A DNA stretch of 64,000 nucleotides from Ignavibacterium sp. (lineage in GTDB: Bacteria; Bacteroidota; Ignavibacteria; Ignavibacteriales; Ignavibacteriaceae): positions 1-64,000 of the forward strand of contig JAGXRK010000050.1 in NCBI GenBank assembly GCA_018335755.1, in the 5' to 3' direction. Position 1 is the first letter of the stretch. The number at the start of each line of letters is the position of its first letter. This document shows positions 45,638 to 53,936 of this stretch, piece after piece. The notes beneath the pieces were generated by a model. The model was not told where the DNA came from. It did no database searches and saw nothing but the letters and a program-made list of their open reading frames with translations. Made by a program: the position numbers and the translations under genes.

Positions 45638-46156
45638 CTAACTGCTCAGTTTTGTTTTTGATTGTTTGGACATTTCAAAGAAGAAATATCCTGAGATAAG
45701 TAAAACAATTGAAAGAATTGAACCGAAAACCGAAATGTTAAGTCCGCTGAAAGTATTAACTAACGACTGGATAAGCGGCTGGGAATAATTATTTACAGTT
45801 TTCTCCGCACCCGACGAAACGGTATCAGAAACTTCACCGGCGATATTTACAACTATATAACCAAGAATTGATACGCACAAAACTGCGAAGAAGGAAATTA
45901 TAAAAGTGATAAATATTTTTTGTTCTTTCGGAACTTTGTACTTTTTCGTAATTCTTTGCATAACTCTCTGAGTAAATGCTGCCGGCAGTTCATCCTCCCG
46001 GATTTTTTTCAATTCAATATTAACTCTTTTGAGTGCTGATAATCTTTTCTTCAAATCAGTATCGGTTAATAATAATTCATTAATATTGTTTATTTCTTCC
46101 GTTGATAATTCACCATCAATGTATTTATTTAATATTTCATCGGATATGTACTTCAT
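45638..46156 (-). CDS. Anti-sigma factor, membrane-anchored
   Basis: A 172-residue protein. The N-terminus (SDEILNKYIDGELSTEEINNIN) is of the anti-sigma type, lacking the HxxxCxxC zinc site. Two membrane helices follow (about 82-104 and 143-161). It begins 4 bases within the sigma gene end (overlap 46153-46156), the usual pair arrangement. It most likely holds the partner ECF sigma at the membrane until a signal arrives. Confidence 0.85.
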   Translation of the reverse strand: MKYISDEILNKYIDGELSTEEINNINELLLTDTDLKKRLSALKRVNIELKKIREDELPAAFTQRVMQRITKKYKVPKEQKIFITFIISFFAVLCVSILGYIVVNIAGEVSDTVSSGAEKTVNNYSQPLIQSLVNTFSGLNISVFGSILSIVLLISGYFFFEMSKQSKTKLSS

Positions 46157-46719
46157 AACAATTCCTCTATCAGATTATTATCGACAATAATATTTTTTAA
46201 TGAATTTCTTGAACGGTATAACATCACTTTTACATTTGATACAGAAATATTCATCACTTCACTTATTTCTTCACAGCTCATTTCATCAAGATAGAACATT
46301 GAAATGACTGCTGCGTGGTTTTCCGGCAATTGGCTTATTAGGTTTTTTAATAATACTGACATTTCCCGGAAGTCAATTTCATTTACGTCGCTTTTATATT
46401 CAAGTTCAAAATGATCATCAACAGATGACATTTCGTTTTCAATTTTTCTTTTCCTGGATGAAAGCTTTGTTAATGCCGTGTTATAAACTATCTTATAAAA
46501 CCAGGTTGAAAATTTTGATTCTTGTTTAAAACCCTGCAATGAATTATAAGCCTTTAAGAAACAATCCTGCAAAACTTCTTCCGCATCGAGTTCGTTTTTC
46601 AGCATTCGCTTTAAAAGAGAAAATGCTTTATTCTTATAACGATCTATAAGAATAGAAAAATCCGCACTGTTACCTTTTTTAACAGATTCAATAACATCGA
46701 AATCGGATATGTTTCTCAT
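46153..46719 (-). CDS. ECF RNA polymerase sigma factor
   Basis: A 188-residue sigma-70 family protein with only regions 2 and 4: region 2 (SILIDRYKNKAFSLLKRML, DAEEVLQDCFLKAYNSLQGF, STWFYKIVYNTALTKL) and region 4 (QLPENHAAVISMFYLDEMSCEEISEVMNISVSNVKVMLYRSRNSL). The ATG at 46719 is the only start that keeps region 2 whole, and it lies only 7 bases after a -10-like GTCTAA, so the mRNA would be essentially leaderless. It is cotranslated with the anti-sigma gene. Confidence 0.95.
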   Translation of the reverse strand: MRNISDFDVIESVKKGNSADFSILIDRYKNKAFSLLKRMLKNELDAEEVLQDCFLKAYNSLQGFKQESKFSTWFYKIVYNTALTKLSSRKRKIENEMSSVDDHFELEYKSDVNEIDFREMSVLLKNLISQLPENHAAVISMFYLDEMSCEEISEVMNISVSNVKVMLYRSRNSLKNIIVDNNLIEELL

Positions 46720-46726
46720 CAGGTTT

Positions 46727-46756
46727 TTAGACCGTTAAAAGTTAATTTGGGTTACA
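46727..46756 (-). promoter_or_regulatory. Likely ECF-type promoter of the sigma/anti-sigma genes
   Basis: On the minus strand TGTAACC (46756-46750), 17 bases, then GTCTAA (46732-46727). This resembles ECF promoters (TGTAAC / GTCT). The same spacing is found on the plus strand at 46800. Confidence 0.7.
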
Positions 46757-46799
46757 CGCAAACTTAATTATTATTTTGATCATATATATTTTATGAAAT

Positions 46800-46829
46800 T
46801 GTAACCGGATACTCCAAATGTTTGTCTTA
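46800..46829 (+). promoter_or_regulatory. Likely ECF-type promoter of the 46912 gene
   Basis: TGTAACC (46800-46806), 17 bases, then GTCTTA (46824-46829). The start codon is 82 bases downstream. It matches the promoter facing the sigma gene. Confidence 0.7.
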
Positions 46830-46911
46830 AGAAACAAAGGAAAGGTTAATCCTGGAAAATGCGGAATTAACTGACTGTTGCAAACTAACTTAAACTTAAG
46901 AGGAAAATAAA

Positions 46912-47259
46912 ATGGAAGGCGTTGTTGCAGTTTTTATACCAATAGTAATGTTTCTTGTTATTGGTTTAATACTTGTTACTTACTTTTACTTTCGTTCACG
47001 TGAAAGACAAATGCTTATCGATAAAGGATTAAGCGCAGATCAGATAAAAGAATTTTTTGATCGTAAGAAGGACAGCTTAAATCTGTTGAAAATAGGAATT
47101 GTCGTATTCTTTTTTGGGTTAGGTCTTGGCTTTGGTATGATGCTTCAGGATGCAACCGACAAAGAATACTGGATTCCATTTGGTTTATTTGTCTTAACCG
47201 GAATTGGATTTGTAGTTGCTAATCTTGTTTCAAGAAAAATGATGAAAGAGAAAGTATAG
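46912..47259 (+). CDS. Small membrane protein (DUF6249-like)
   Basis: A 115-residue protein with three helices (about 5-25, 63-80, 88-108) and a conserved-looking loop (RERQMLIDKGLSADQIKEFF). Such proteins are often found next to ECF sigma factors in Bacteroidota. A ribosome binding site (AAGAGG at 46897) precedes the start. The TGTAACC-N17-GTCTTA promoter suggests control by the adjacent sigma factor. Biochemical function unknown. Confidence 0.82.
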   Translation: MEGVVAVFIPIVMFLVIGLILVTYFYFRSRERQMLIDKGLSADQIKEFFDRKKDSLNLLKIGIVVFFFGLGLGFGMMLQDATDKEYWIPFGLFVLTGIGFVVANLVSRKMMKEKV

Positions 47260-47272
47260 AAAGTGATTTAAA

Positions 47273-47297
47273 AGCCCCTTCCCTTAGGGAAGGGGCT
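47273..47297. terminator. GC-rich hairpin repeat between convergent genes
   Basis: AGCCCCTTCCC and GGGAAGGGGCT, perfect 11-bp arms with a TTA loop. On the minus strand it is followed by TTTTAAAT, so it may end trxB transcription. The following GGGGATGGGC gives it the look of a dispersed Bacteroidota repeat. Confidence 0.6.
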
Positions 47298-47310
47298 GGG
47301 GATGGGCTCC

Positions 47311-48270
47311 TTATTCCTGAGCTTCAAGCCATCTCTCTGCATCAAGTGCTGCCATACAACCGGTTCCCGCTGCTGTAACTGCCTGGCGGTAAGTTTTATC
47401 GGCAACATCACCTGCAGCAAAAACACCTTCAATATTTGTGTAAGTAGAGCCTGGTTTTATTTTAAGGTAGCCGGTTTCATCCATATCAAGAATATCTTTG
47501 AATAAATCGGTATTTGGTTTATGTCCTATTCCCATAAACAATCCATCAGTATCAATCTGCTCTGTTGAACCGTCAACGGTATCTTCAAGTATAACACCGG
47601 TCATTCTTTTCTTCCCATCCTCTTCAACACCAAGTACTTCCTTAACAACTTTGTTTGTCATAAACTTTATCTTTGGATTTTTCTGAGCACGTGCAAGCAT
47701 GATCTTAGATGCTCTGAACTCTTCTCTTCTATGCACTATAGTAACTTCGCTTGCAAATTTTGTTAAGAATGTGGCTTCTTCCATTGCAGTATCACCCCCG
47801 CCGACAACCAGAACTTTCAAACCTTTGAAGAAAAACCCGTCACATGTTGCACAGGCAGAAACTCCGTAACCCATATATTTTGATTCGCTTTCTATTCCGA
47901 GAAGTTTAGCTGAAGCGCCAGTAGCAATAATAACTGCATCTGCAGTATATTCTTCGTCGTAAGATTTTAATTTGAATGGTCGTTTAGAAAAGTCAACTTG
48001 CGTTATTTCTTTATATATTGATTCTGCACCAAACCTGTGAACCTGTTTTCTCATCACATCCATAAGCTCCGGTCCCATTATACCATGTTCAAAACCAGGA
48101 TAATTTTCCACTTCGGTTGTAATAGTTAACTGACCGCCGGGCTGCATTCCTTCAAACACAACAGGTTTTAATTCAGCTCTTGCTGTGTATAGTGCGGCTG
48201 TAAATCCTGCCGGACCTCCGCCAATAATTGCTACTTTATGATGTTTTTTATTTCCGTTGTTCTCAGACAT
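47311..48270 (-). CDS. trxB: Thioredoxin reductase
   Basis: A 319-residue FAD/NADPH enzyme with the FAD site IIGGGPAGFTAALYTAR, redox cysteines Cys140/Cys143 in SACATCDGFF, NADPH site VVGGGDTAMEEATFL and C-terminal GVFAAGDVADKTYRQAVTAAG. It reduces thioredoxin. It is alone on its transcript, downstream of a 100-base AT-rich gap. Confidence 0.97.
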   Translation of the reverse strand: MSENNGNKKHHKVAIIGGGPAGFTAALYTARAELKPVVFEGMQPGGQLTITTEVENYPGFEHGIMGPELMDVMRKQVHRFGAESIYKEITQVDFSKRPFKLKSYDEEYTADAVIIATGASAKLLGIESESKYMGYGVSACATCDGFFFKGLKVLVVGGGDTAMEEATFLTKFASEVTIVHRREEFRASKIMLARAQKNPKIKFMTNKVVKEVLGVEEDGKKRMTGVILEDTVDGSTEQIDTDGLFMGIGHKPNTDLFKDILDMDETGYLKIKPGSTYTNIEGVFAAGDVADKTYRQAVTAAGTGCMAALDAERWLEAQE

Positions 48271-48371
48271 TTTTTCCTCAAAATAAGATTCTGCAAAAAG
48301 TTAAAAATTTATTATTATAAGATTCAGATAAGTTCACGAAGATTCAAATATTGACGGCAGCAAATGCTATG

Positions 48372-49334
48372 TTATGTATTGCGGTCGTTACTGGTAAGAT
48401 ATGAATTTTCTTTTCTGATAAATCCGGCATTTCTTATTAAACCTCTCAGCTTTGTTCTCTTAACCGGACTCACGGCAAATCTTGCTTTAAATTCTTCTTC
48501 GTCCATATTTAGAACTTCATCAATTTCAATTTCTGTTTTGCCTTCAATTGGATGAAAATCCTTAATCGCTGTTTGGTCAGCAAATTTTATGTTCCACGGA
48601 CAAACATCCTGGCAGATATCACATCCAAAAATCCAGTTATCAAACTTTCCATTAAACTCCGGACTTATCTCTCCCTTATTTTCAATTGTAAGAAATGAAA
48701 TACACTTATTTGAATCAACAACAAACTCATCCACAATTGCATCGGTTGGACAGGCATCAATACAAGCCGTACAGCTTCCGCAGTGATCTGTTATAATTTC
48801 CGAATATTCAAACTCATAATTTGTTATGATGTTAGCTAAGAAAATCCAACTGCCGATTTCTTTATTAATAACATTAGTGTGTTTACCCATCCAGCCGAGT
48901 CCGGCTTTTACAGCCCAGACTTTATCCATTACCGGTCCGGTATCAACATAAGATAGTGATTTAAATTCCGGATCTAATTCTGTCAGTTTTACTTCAAAAT
49001 CAGAAAGCATTTCCCAGATTATTAAATGATAATCTTTTCCCCAGGCATATCTTGAGATTTTTCCTTTTGATTTATCATTTGAATATTGATGATCAGTATA
49101 GTAATTGACTGCCAATGAAATAACACTTTTGGCATCAGGCAGAATTTCTTTAACATCCTTTCGATTATGAATGTTCTTCTCCATATAACTCATTGTTGCC
49201 TGAAAACCTTTTTCTATCCAGACATCCAGCTTTTTTACTTCTTCATTTAATGGTTCGGCTTTTGCAAATCCAATCAGGTCAAATCCGAATTCTTTGGCCA
49301 ATGAAATTACTATTTGGTTTGTAAGTTTTGTCAT
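48372..49334 (-). CDS. queG: Epoxyqueuosine reductase QueG
   Basis: About 320 residues from the ATG at 49334; a GTG at 49358 is the alternative start. It is a cobalamin-dependent iron-sulfur enzyme that makes queuosine from epoxyqueuosine in tRNA. Signatures are KNIHNRKDVKEILPDAKSVI, the first cluster CGSCTACIDACPTDAI and the second CDICQDVCPWN. HEAT-like repeats at the C-terminus seen in some homologues are absent. It follows the Rieske gene by 47 bases. Confidence 0.94.
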   Translation of the reverse strand: MTKLTNQIVISLAKEFGFDLIGFAKAEPLNEEVKKLDVWIEKGFQATMSYMEKNIHNRKDVKEILPDAKSVISLAVNYYTDHQYSNDKSKGKISRYAWGKDYHLIIWEMLSDFEVKLTELDPEFKSLSYVDTGPVMDKVWAVKAGLGWMGKHTNVINKEIGSWIFLANIITNYEFEYSEIITDHCGSCTACIDACPTDAIVDEFVVDSNKCISFLTIENKGEISPEFNGKFDNWIFGCDICQDVCPWNIKFADQTAIKDFHPIEGKTEIEIDEVLNMDEEEFKARFAVSPVKRTKLRGLIRNAGFIRKENSYLTSNDRNT

Positions 49335-49381
49335 TTCCGGTAATGCAGAATGAATCACTGGTTAGAAAATGTTTAATAAAA

Positions 49382-49714
49382 TTACCAATTCAAATCTATC
49401 TTTGAAACTTTGACGAATATATTATCATCTTCAATTATGACAGGATATGTTGTTAAACGGGAATTTCCTGTTTTAAGTTTACCTGATTTCAAATCAAACA
49501 TCCATCCGTGGGCAGGACAAACAACACAATTGTCTTCAATAAATCCATCATAAATAAGTGCGGTATGCTGGTGCGGACAGATATTACTTAGAGCATAAAT
49601 TTCATCATCAACTTTGAACAGAGCAATTTCTGTTTCATCAACAATAAATCTTTTACCCTGTCTTTCACTCAATTCTGAAACCTTACAAAGTTTTTTAAAA
49701 GATTCATCAATCAT
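49382..49714 (-). CDS. Rieske-type [2Fe-2S] ferredoxin
   Basis: A 110-residue protein with a single Rieske domain. Cluster ligands are CPHQHTA (Cys, His) and CPAHGWMFD (Cys, His). This is the soluble type that hands electrons to oxygenases or acts alone. It overlaps the MBL hydrolase gene by 4 bases, so the two are translated together. The substrate partner is not in the window. Confidence 0.93.
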   Translation of the reverse strand: MIDESFKKLCKVSELSERQGKRFIVDETEIALFKVDDEIYALSNICPHQHTALIYDGFIEDNCVVCPAHGWMFDLKSGKLKTGNSRLTTYPVIIEDDNIFVKVSKIDLNW

Positions 49715-50574
49715 AAATCATCAAATGATTTGAGTATTCTATCCTGAACAATTCCCTTTTCAGAATGTTTAACTGTTGCCATTGCAATTTCAGGATCGTG
49801 ACTGAAAAATAAAAACCATTTTTCATCTGCAGCTTGCTTCAAATATTTTTTCTTTTCTTCAACTGTTATCAGGGGCTGAAGGTCGTAAGCCATAATGTAT
49901 GGAATTCTTATTTGTGATAAGAAAGGCATAAGATCGCAGCAATAGAGCAAAGTTGTTGAACCATCAGAAATTTTTATCATCTGCTGACCGAATGTATGTC
50001 CGTTTATCACTTTAAATTGAATTTCATCATCAAAGAATTGATCATCATTAGTAAAATTCAAAACACCTTCTTTTGCAAGCGGTTCAAAATTATCTTTGAT
50101 ATAGCTGCCTCGATCCCTGTCTGAAGGATTCATAGCCCACTCAAAATTCTTCTGCTGAACATTATACTTTGCATTTGAAAAAGCAGGAATTAGTTTTCCG
50201 TTTTCAAGTTTAGTTGATCCGCCGGTATGATCGAAATGAAGATGAGTAAGGATTACATTTGTTATTTCTCCAGATTGAATACCCAAATGTTTTAGTTCAA
50301 GTTCAAGTCCAAGATTTGGATCAATTCTATAAATATCTTTTGACTTATCATCCCACTTAGTACCCATACCAGTGTCAATTAGAATTTTTTTTGATTCTGA
50401 TTCCAGGAGTAAATTTCTGGTAGCAAGTGTAACTCTGTTTTGTTCATCGGGCGGATTAGTTTTTTGCCATAACGGTTTAGGAATAATTCCAAACATTGCA
50501 CCGCCATCAAGCCCAATGAACCCGGAATTAATTATTTTGAGGGAATATTTTCCTATTTTCATAACTTTAAACAA
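49711..50574 (-). CDS. MBL-fold metallohydrolase
   Basis: A 287-residue metallo-beta-lactamase-fold hydrolase. The HxHxDH motif is VILTHLHFDHTGG, with GHTFGQQM and LLYCCDLMPF supplying further ligands. It resembles quorum-quenching lactonase-like enzymes, but the substrate cannot be told. It starts the MBL-Rieske-queG operon. Confidence 0.9.
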   Translation of the reverse strand: MFKVMKIGKYSLKIINSGFIGLDGGAMFGIIPKPLWQKTNPPDEQNRVTLATRNLLLESESKKILIDTGMGTKWDDKSKDIYRIDPNLGLELELKHLGIQSGEITNVILTHLHFDHTGGSTKLENGKLIPAFSNAKYNVQQKNFEWAMNPSDRDRGSYIKDNFEPLAKEGVLNFTNDDQFFDDEIQFKVINGHTFGQQMIKISDGSTTLLYCCDLMPFLSQIRIPYIMAYDLQPLITVEEKKKYLKQAADEKWFLFFSHDPEIAMATVKHSEKGIVQDRILKSFDDL

Positions 50575-50658
50575 TTTGTTCTTACTGCAAATTTAAGAAG
50601 AATATCGGAAGGAAAAATAAAAAGTAATATTGACAGATATTACCTGCTGATGAAAAAA

Positions 50659-50684
50659 ATAAGGGCATCGAATAATGCCCTTAT
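50659..50684 (-). terminator. Intrinsic terminator after the 50753 ferredoxin gene
   Basis: ATAAGGGCAT and ATGCCCTTAT, perfect 10-bp arms, 6-base loop; on the minus strand a T-run of seven follows the stem. Confidence 0.9.
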
Positions 50685-50752
50685 CTCCTCTGAACTAACT
50701 CCCCCGTTTTGTTTAAAGTAACTAACTAATCAATCAATCATTCAACTAACAT

Positions 50753-51031
50753 TTAAAGGAGTACCTGAATTTTTATTACTGATTCGCCGGGACAATTTGT
50801 AACACATTGAGGCTCATCAAAAAAACCTTCGCATTCTGTACATTTGTCCGGTACAATGTAATAATGATCTTCAGAATAAAATCCTGTTGCACCGGAAGGG
50901 GTGGTATCGCCTTCACTAAAGGTTTTACCATCAATAGTCCAGGGAATTCCGGGCTCATAAATTGCATCATTCTGGCATTCTGCAACACAAGCTCCACAGT
51001 TAATGCACTCTTCAGTTATTTGATAAGCCAT
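50753..51031 (-). CDS. 2[4Fe-4S] ferredoxin (YfhL/Alvin type)
   Basis: A 92-residue ferredoxin. Cluster I: CINCGACVAECQNDAI. Cluster II has the long insert typical of this class: CTECEGFFDEPQCVTNCP. It is a close paralogue of the 51212 gene (both have [33 protein letters not shown]). It is followed by its own terminator. Low-potential electron carriers of this type serve many reductases; the partner is unknown. Confidence 0.94.
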   Translation of the reverse strand: MAYQITEECINCGACVAECQNDAIYEPGIPWTIDGKTFSEGDTTPSGATGFYSEDHYYIVPDKCTECEGFFDEPQCVTNCPGESVIKIQVLL

Positions 51032-51173
51032 TTTGTCTCCAGGTATAAATCTGCTTCAGGTAAAACCATTTCTGTGCCACTTTGGGAGCTCAAAAAACTC
51101 GGTTTAAAATCAATATTTAGGTAAAAACTATTTAGATTTCTCAGAAGTGGAAAAAGAAGTGCCGAAAATAAAA

Positions 51174-51193
51174 AAGGCGCCCTCAGACGCCTT
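51174..51193 (-). terminator. Intrinsic terminator after the 51212 ferredoxin gene
   Basis: AAGGCG and CGCCTT, 6-bp arms with an 8-base loop; on the minus strand a T-run follows. Confidence 0.85.
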
Positions 51194-51211
51194 GATTAAT
51201 AAGAATTAGGA

Positions 51212-51544
51212 TTATCTGCCTAATCCATCAAGATAATCTTTTCTTGCTAAAAGAGTATCCTTGTCTTCAACGTGTTTTGGATCAGGTACACAACAATCTA
51301 CAGGACAAACGGCTGCACATTGCGGTTCATCATGAAATCCGACGCATTCAGTACATTTGTCGGGAACAATATAGAAGAACTCAGAAGAGTAGAATCCTTC
51401 AGCACCCGAAGGAGGTGCATCACCTTCTCCATAAGTTTTTCCAGCTAATTCCCAATCAACTCCTCCTTCATATATTGCAGTGTTCGGACATTCTGGTTCG
51501 CAGGCACCGCAGTTTATGCACTCTTCTGTTATCATAATAGCCAT
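51212..51544 (-). CDS. 2[4Fe-4S] ferredoxin (paralogue)
   Basis: A 110-residue ferredoxin with cluster [17 protein letters not shown] and cluster [20 protein letters not shown], then an 18-residue C-terminal extension ([18 protein letters not shown]) missing from the other copy. The pair lies in tandem, each with a terminator, so they are separately transcribed. Function as for the class; specific partner unknown. Confidence 0.94.
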   Translation of the reverse strand: MAIMITEECINCGACEPECPNTAIYEGGVDWELAGKTYGEGDAPPSGAEGFYSSEFFYIVPDKCTECVGFHDEPQCAAVCPVDCCVPDPKHVEDKDTLLARKDYLDGLGR

Positions 51545-51834
51545 AATTTATTTCTCCTTTAAGATATATTTCATTAAAAATAAAATTGTATTGAAAAGTT
51601 CTAGTAATTGTTAAATAAAACCGATTGTCTTTAGCAAATATTAAAAAATATTGGACTATATAGCAAGGAAATTACAATTTTGGTCAAATTATTTTACCAA
51701 CGAGTTAAGATTCAGATTGGGTTAAACATCAAAATAGATGAATATTGTAAGCATTAAGGTATGAATCCTAATAAAAAAGTCAAGATAGAAAATAAATTAT
51801 CGCATAGCTAAAACCATTTTGTATTTAGCAAAGT
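51545..51834. other. Gene-free AT-rich gap
   Basis: About 290 AT-rich bases upstream of the 51212 ferredoxin. No open frame, hairpin or RNA signature stands out; it presumably contains that gene's promoter. Confidence 0.6.
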
Positions 51835-52680
51835 TTAAGGTTTATCTCCAACATAAATGGATTGAAGATAATCAAGAGCACGGTTTGTAATTTTTCTATT
51901 TTTTTCTCTGGCAAATTTTTCTGCATTATACACATTGCCATTATAAAACCTTAACCACAAAAAATTAGCAACTACTAATCCATCAAAAACTCTCTCTTCT
52001 GTAAAAGCATTAATTGTTAGATACCCCCATAAAGCATTCCATCCGAGAGAAAGAATTCCACTCAAATATTCGCCTGTGTAAAATTGACCTGCACCGGGAA
52101 GTATGTAAGATAATACTTTAGCAAACTGCACATCATATAGTGAATCATAAATCGCTTGTGAAAAAGATGATAATTCATGGTCGGGTTTAATTTTTGAAAA
52201 TTCGTTAGAAGCTTCTTCCCACTTATCAGAGAATATATAACTCCATCCCTTCCAATAATAAAGTTCTTTTGTTTTGCTAGAAAACCTTTCGTCGGACAGT
52301 AATTCATCAATTAGTCGATTTGCTCTTTCTGTTGTCCTCCTAAGTATATTAAGCTTAATATTTTCGATCTTACAAATGTAAACATCATCAATTGTTTGAG
52401 AAGCAAGTTCTGCCAAAGTGAAATATCTGATAGCTTCGGAAAACATTCCCCCGGATTTATAAGAATCGGCAATATAGAAATTTGCTGAATACTGAAATTC
52501 TTTTTGATCATCAAAAAACAGTACCCTTTTGAATTCTGTTACTGCATCAAAATAATTTTCATTTTCATAAAGCGACTGTGCATAATGAAATTGTTCAAAC
52601 AACTCCGTCTGTGCATTGATACATATTGATAAGAGGAAAAAAATTTGAATTGATAGAATTATTCTATTTACAAAATTCAT
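51835..52680 (-). CDS. Exported TPR protein with PGAGQ membrane domain
   Basis: About 281 residues from the ATG at 52680 (an earlier in-frame ATG at 52710 is less likely because the later one begins a signal peptide, NFVNRIILSIQIFFLLS). The middle is TPR-like (LYENENYFDAVTEFKRVLFF, FQYSANFYIADSYKSGGMFSEA). The C-terminus has hydrophobic segments with LSYILPGAGQFYTGEYLSGILSL, a PGAGQ-Y-G pattern also seen in the adjacent gene. It overlaps that gene by 17 bases. Function unknown; an envelope role is likely. Confidence 0.82.
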   Translation of the reverse strand: MNFVNRIILSIQIFFLLSICINAQTELFEQFHYAQSLYENENYFDAVTEFKRVLFFDDQKEFQYSANFYIADSYKSGGMFSEAIRYFTLAELASQTIDDVYICKIENIKLNILRRTTERANRLIDELLSDERFSSKTKELYYWKGWSYIFSDKWEEASNEFSKIKPDHELSSFSQAIYDSLYDVQFAKVLSYILPGAGQFYTGEYLSGILSLGWNALWGYLTINAFTEERVFDGLVVANFLWLRFYNGNVYNAEKFAREKNRKITNRALDYLQSIYVGDKP

Positions 52681-53488
52681 ATCGCTCAATAAAATAATTA
52701 TGGGCTTCAAGAAATACTTTCACATTCTCTTTATATTCATAATCAACACGTTGGTTATAGATATTTGCTGAGACTGCTGATCCATAAATGTTTCCTGCAT
52801 AGAAAAAAGCACCAACACCTGCAAAAATCCAACCCCTGGTAGTATGATCATTTTTAAAGTTATTATAACTAAGAAATGCAACAAGCCCGTTTAATACTAA
52901 AGATGTTAATCCTTCACTAATCTGATTTGTATAAAGTTTTCCGGATCCGGGAACAACAGTAGAAAAAATTCCCGCTAACAATGGGCTTTTATAAGGGGGA
53001 TTTATTTTATGGTCAAAGAAATCTTCTATCTGAGTTCTAAGATTATCCTCAAAAGCAAAAATAAAATTATTCCGTTCTGGTAAATTTTTATCACTTAGTA
53101 GTATTGACATACTAATAAGTTTTAACTCATTATTCCTCAAATTATTTCTGCTGAAATCAATTATCGAGTTGTAATCCTCCAAAAACAATTTAGACTTCAG
53201 ATATTCTAATCTGGCTGATGAATAATAATCTGACTGAACTGATATGTTTATAAATCTTTTTACTGCTTCATTATAATTTTCAATTTTAGAGTATCCAAGA
53301 GCAATTTTAAATAGGACGGTGTCGTTATCAAAGTGTTTAATATATTCTTCATATTCTAAAACTGCACGAAGGTAATCTTTTGAACAAAAAAGGTAATCGG
53401 CAAATAGTTTTCTGTTTTCAGGCGTGTGAAAGTTTTGCGAATAACTGAAATTACTCGAAATGATTACGAATAAAAGTATTTTTATCAT
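52664..53488 (-). CDS. Exported TPR protein with PGSGK membrane domain
   Basis: A 274-residue protein, paralogous to the 51835 gene. Signal peptide (about 1-17, ending SYSQ), TPR-like helices (LFCSKDYLRAVLEYEEYIKH, LGYSKIENYNEAVKRFINIS), then a C-terminal hydrophobic part with AGIFSTVVPGSGKLYTNQISEGL. It overlaps the YidD-like gene by 4 bases. Role unknown. The order YidD-like, TPR, TPR suggests one envelope complex. Confidence 0.82.
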   Translation of the reverse strand: MIKILLFVIISSNFSYSQNFHTPENRKLFADYLFCSKDYLRAVLEYEEYIKHFDNDTVLFKIALGYSKIENYNEAVKRFINISVQSDYYSSARLEYLKSKLFLEDYNSIIDFSRNNLRNNELKLISMSILLSDKNLPERNNFIFAFEDNLRTQIEDFFDHKINPPYKSPLLAGIFSTVVPGSGKLYTNQISEGLTSLVLNGLVAFLSYNNFKNDHTTRGWIFAGVGAFFYAGNIYGSAVSANIYNQRVDYEYKENVKVFLEAHNYFIERYEFCK

Positions 53489-53931
53489 TCTTCATCAATT
53501 ACTTTTGAGGCTGGAATATAAGTTGCGGAACCTGAGGTATATAAGTATGCAGGATCGTAAAGTCTGCCTGACTTATGTTTTGGATATCTGTTATACCTTC
53601 CTACTACACTGGCATCTCTTGAAAATCTGTCAAAAAACAGGAGAGTGCCAGTAATTATATTCGTTTCTTCGATTACATCAACAAAAAAAGCAGAACAACT
53701 AGGATGAAAAGGACAATTATCACCATCCAGATCGGAAATAAGAAACCAGTAAACATTTATAAAAGATTTTGCGACTACATCAATCGGGTTTCCCGGGTTA
53801 ACAGAATAATCCCTATCATTTTCGGATATTTCAATTCTGTAAGTATAGTCTGCTTTTCCCCATTTCATTTTCTCTGATTGAGCGAAAGCATAAACTGAAA
53901 TTAATAAAACTAAAACGGTTACAGTTTTCAT
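53485..53931 (-). CDS. Exported YidD-like protein
   Basis: A 148-residue protein with a clear signal peptide (about 1-17, ending AFAQ) and a YidD-type core: CPFHPSCSAFFVDVIEE followed by GTLLFFDRFSRD, matching the YidD pattern of PSCS and a following helix with RL-like residues. Normal YidD proteins are cytoplasmic, about 70-90 residues, and aid membrane protein insertion. Here the domain is exported and extended at both ends. The gene is 5 bases after the acyl-CoA dehydrogenase gene and overlaps the TPR gene. Confidence 0.8.
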   Translation of the reverse strand: MKTVTVLVLLISVYAFAQSEKMKWGKADYTYRIEISENDRDYSVNPGNPIDVVAKSFINVYWFLISDLDGDNCPFHPSCSAFFVDVIEETNIITGTLLFFDRFSRDASVVGRYNRYPKHKSGRLYDPAYLYTSGSATYIPASKVIDEE

Positions 53932-53936
53932 CAGAC

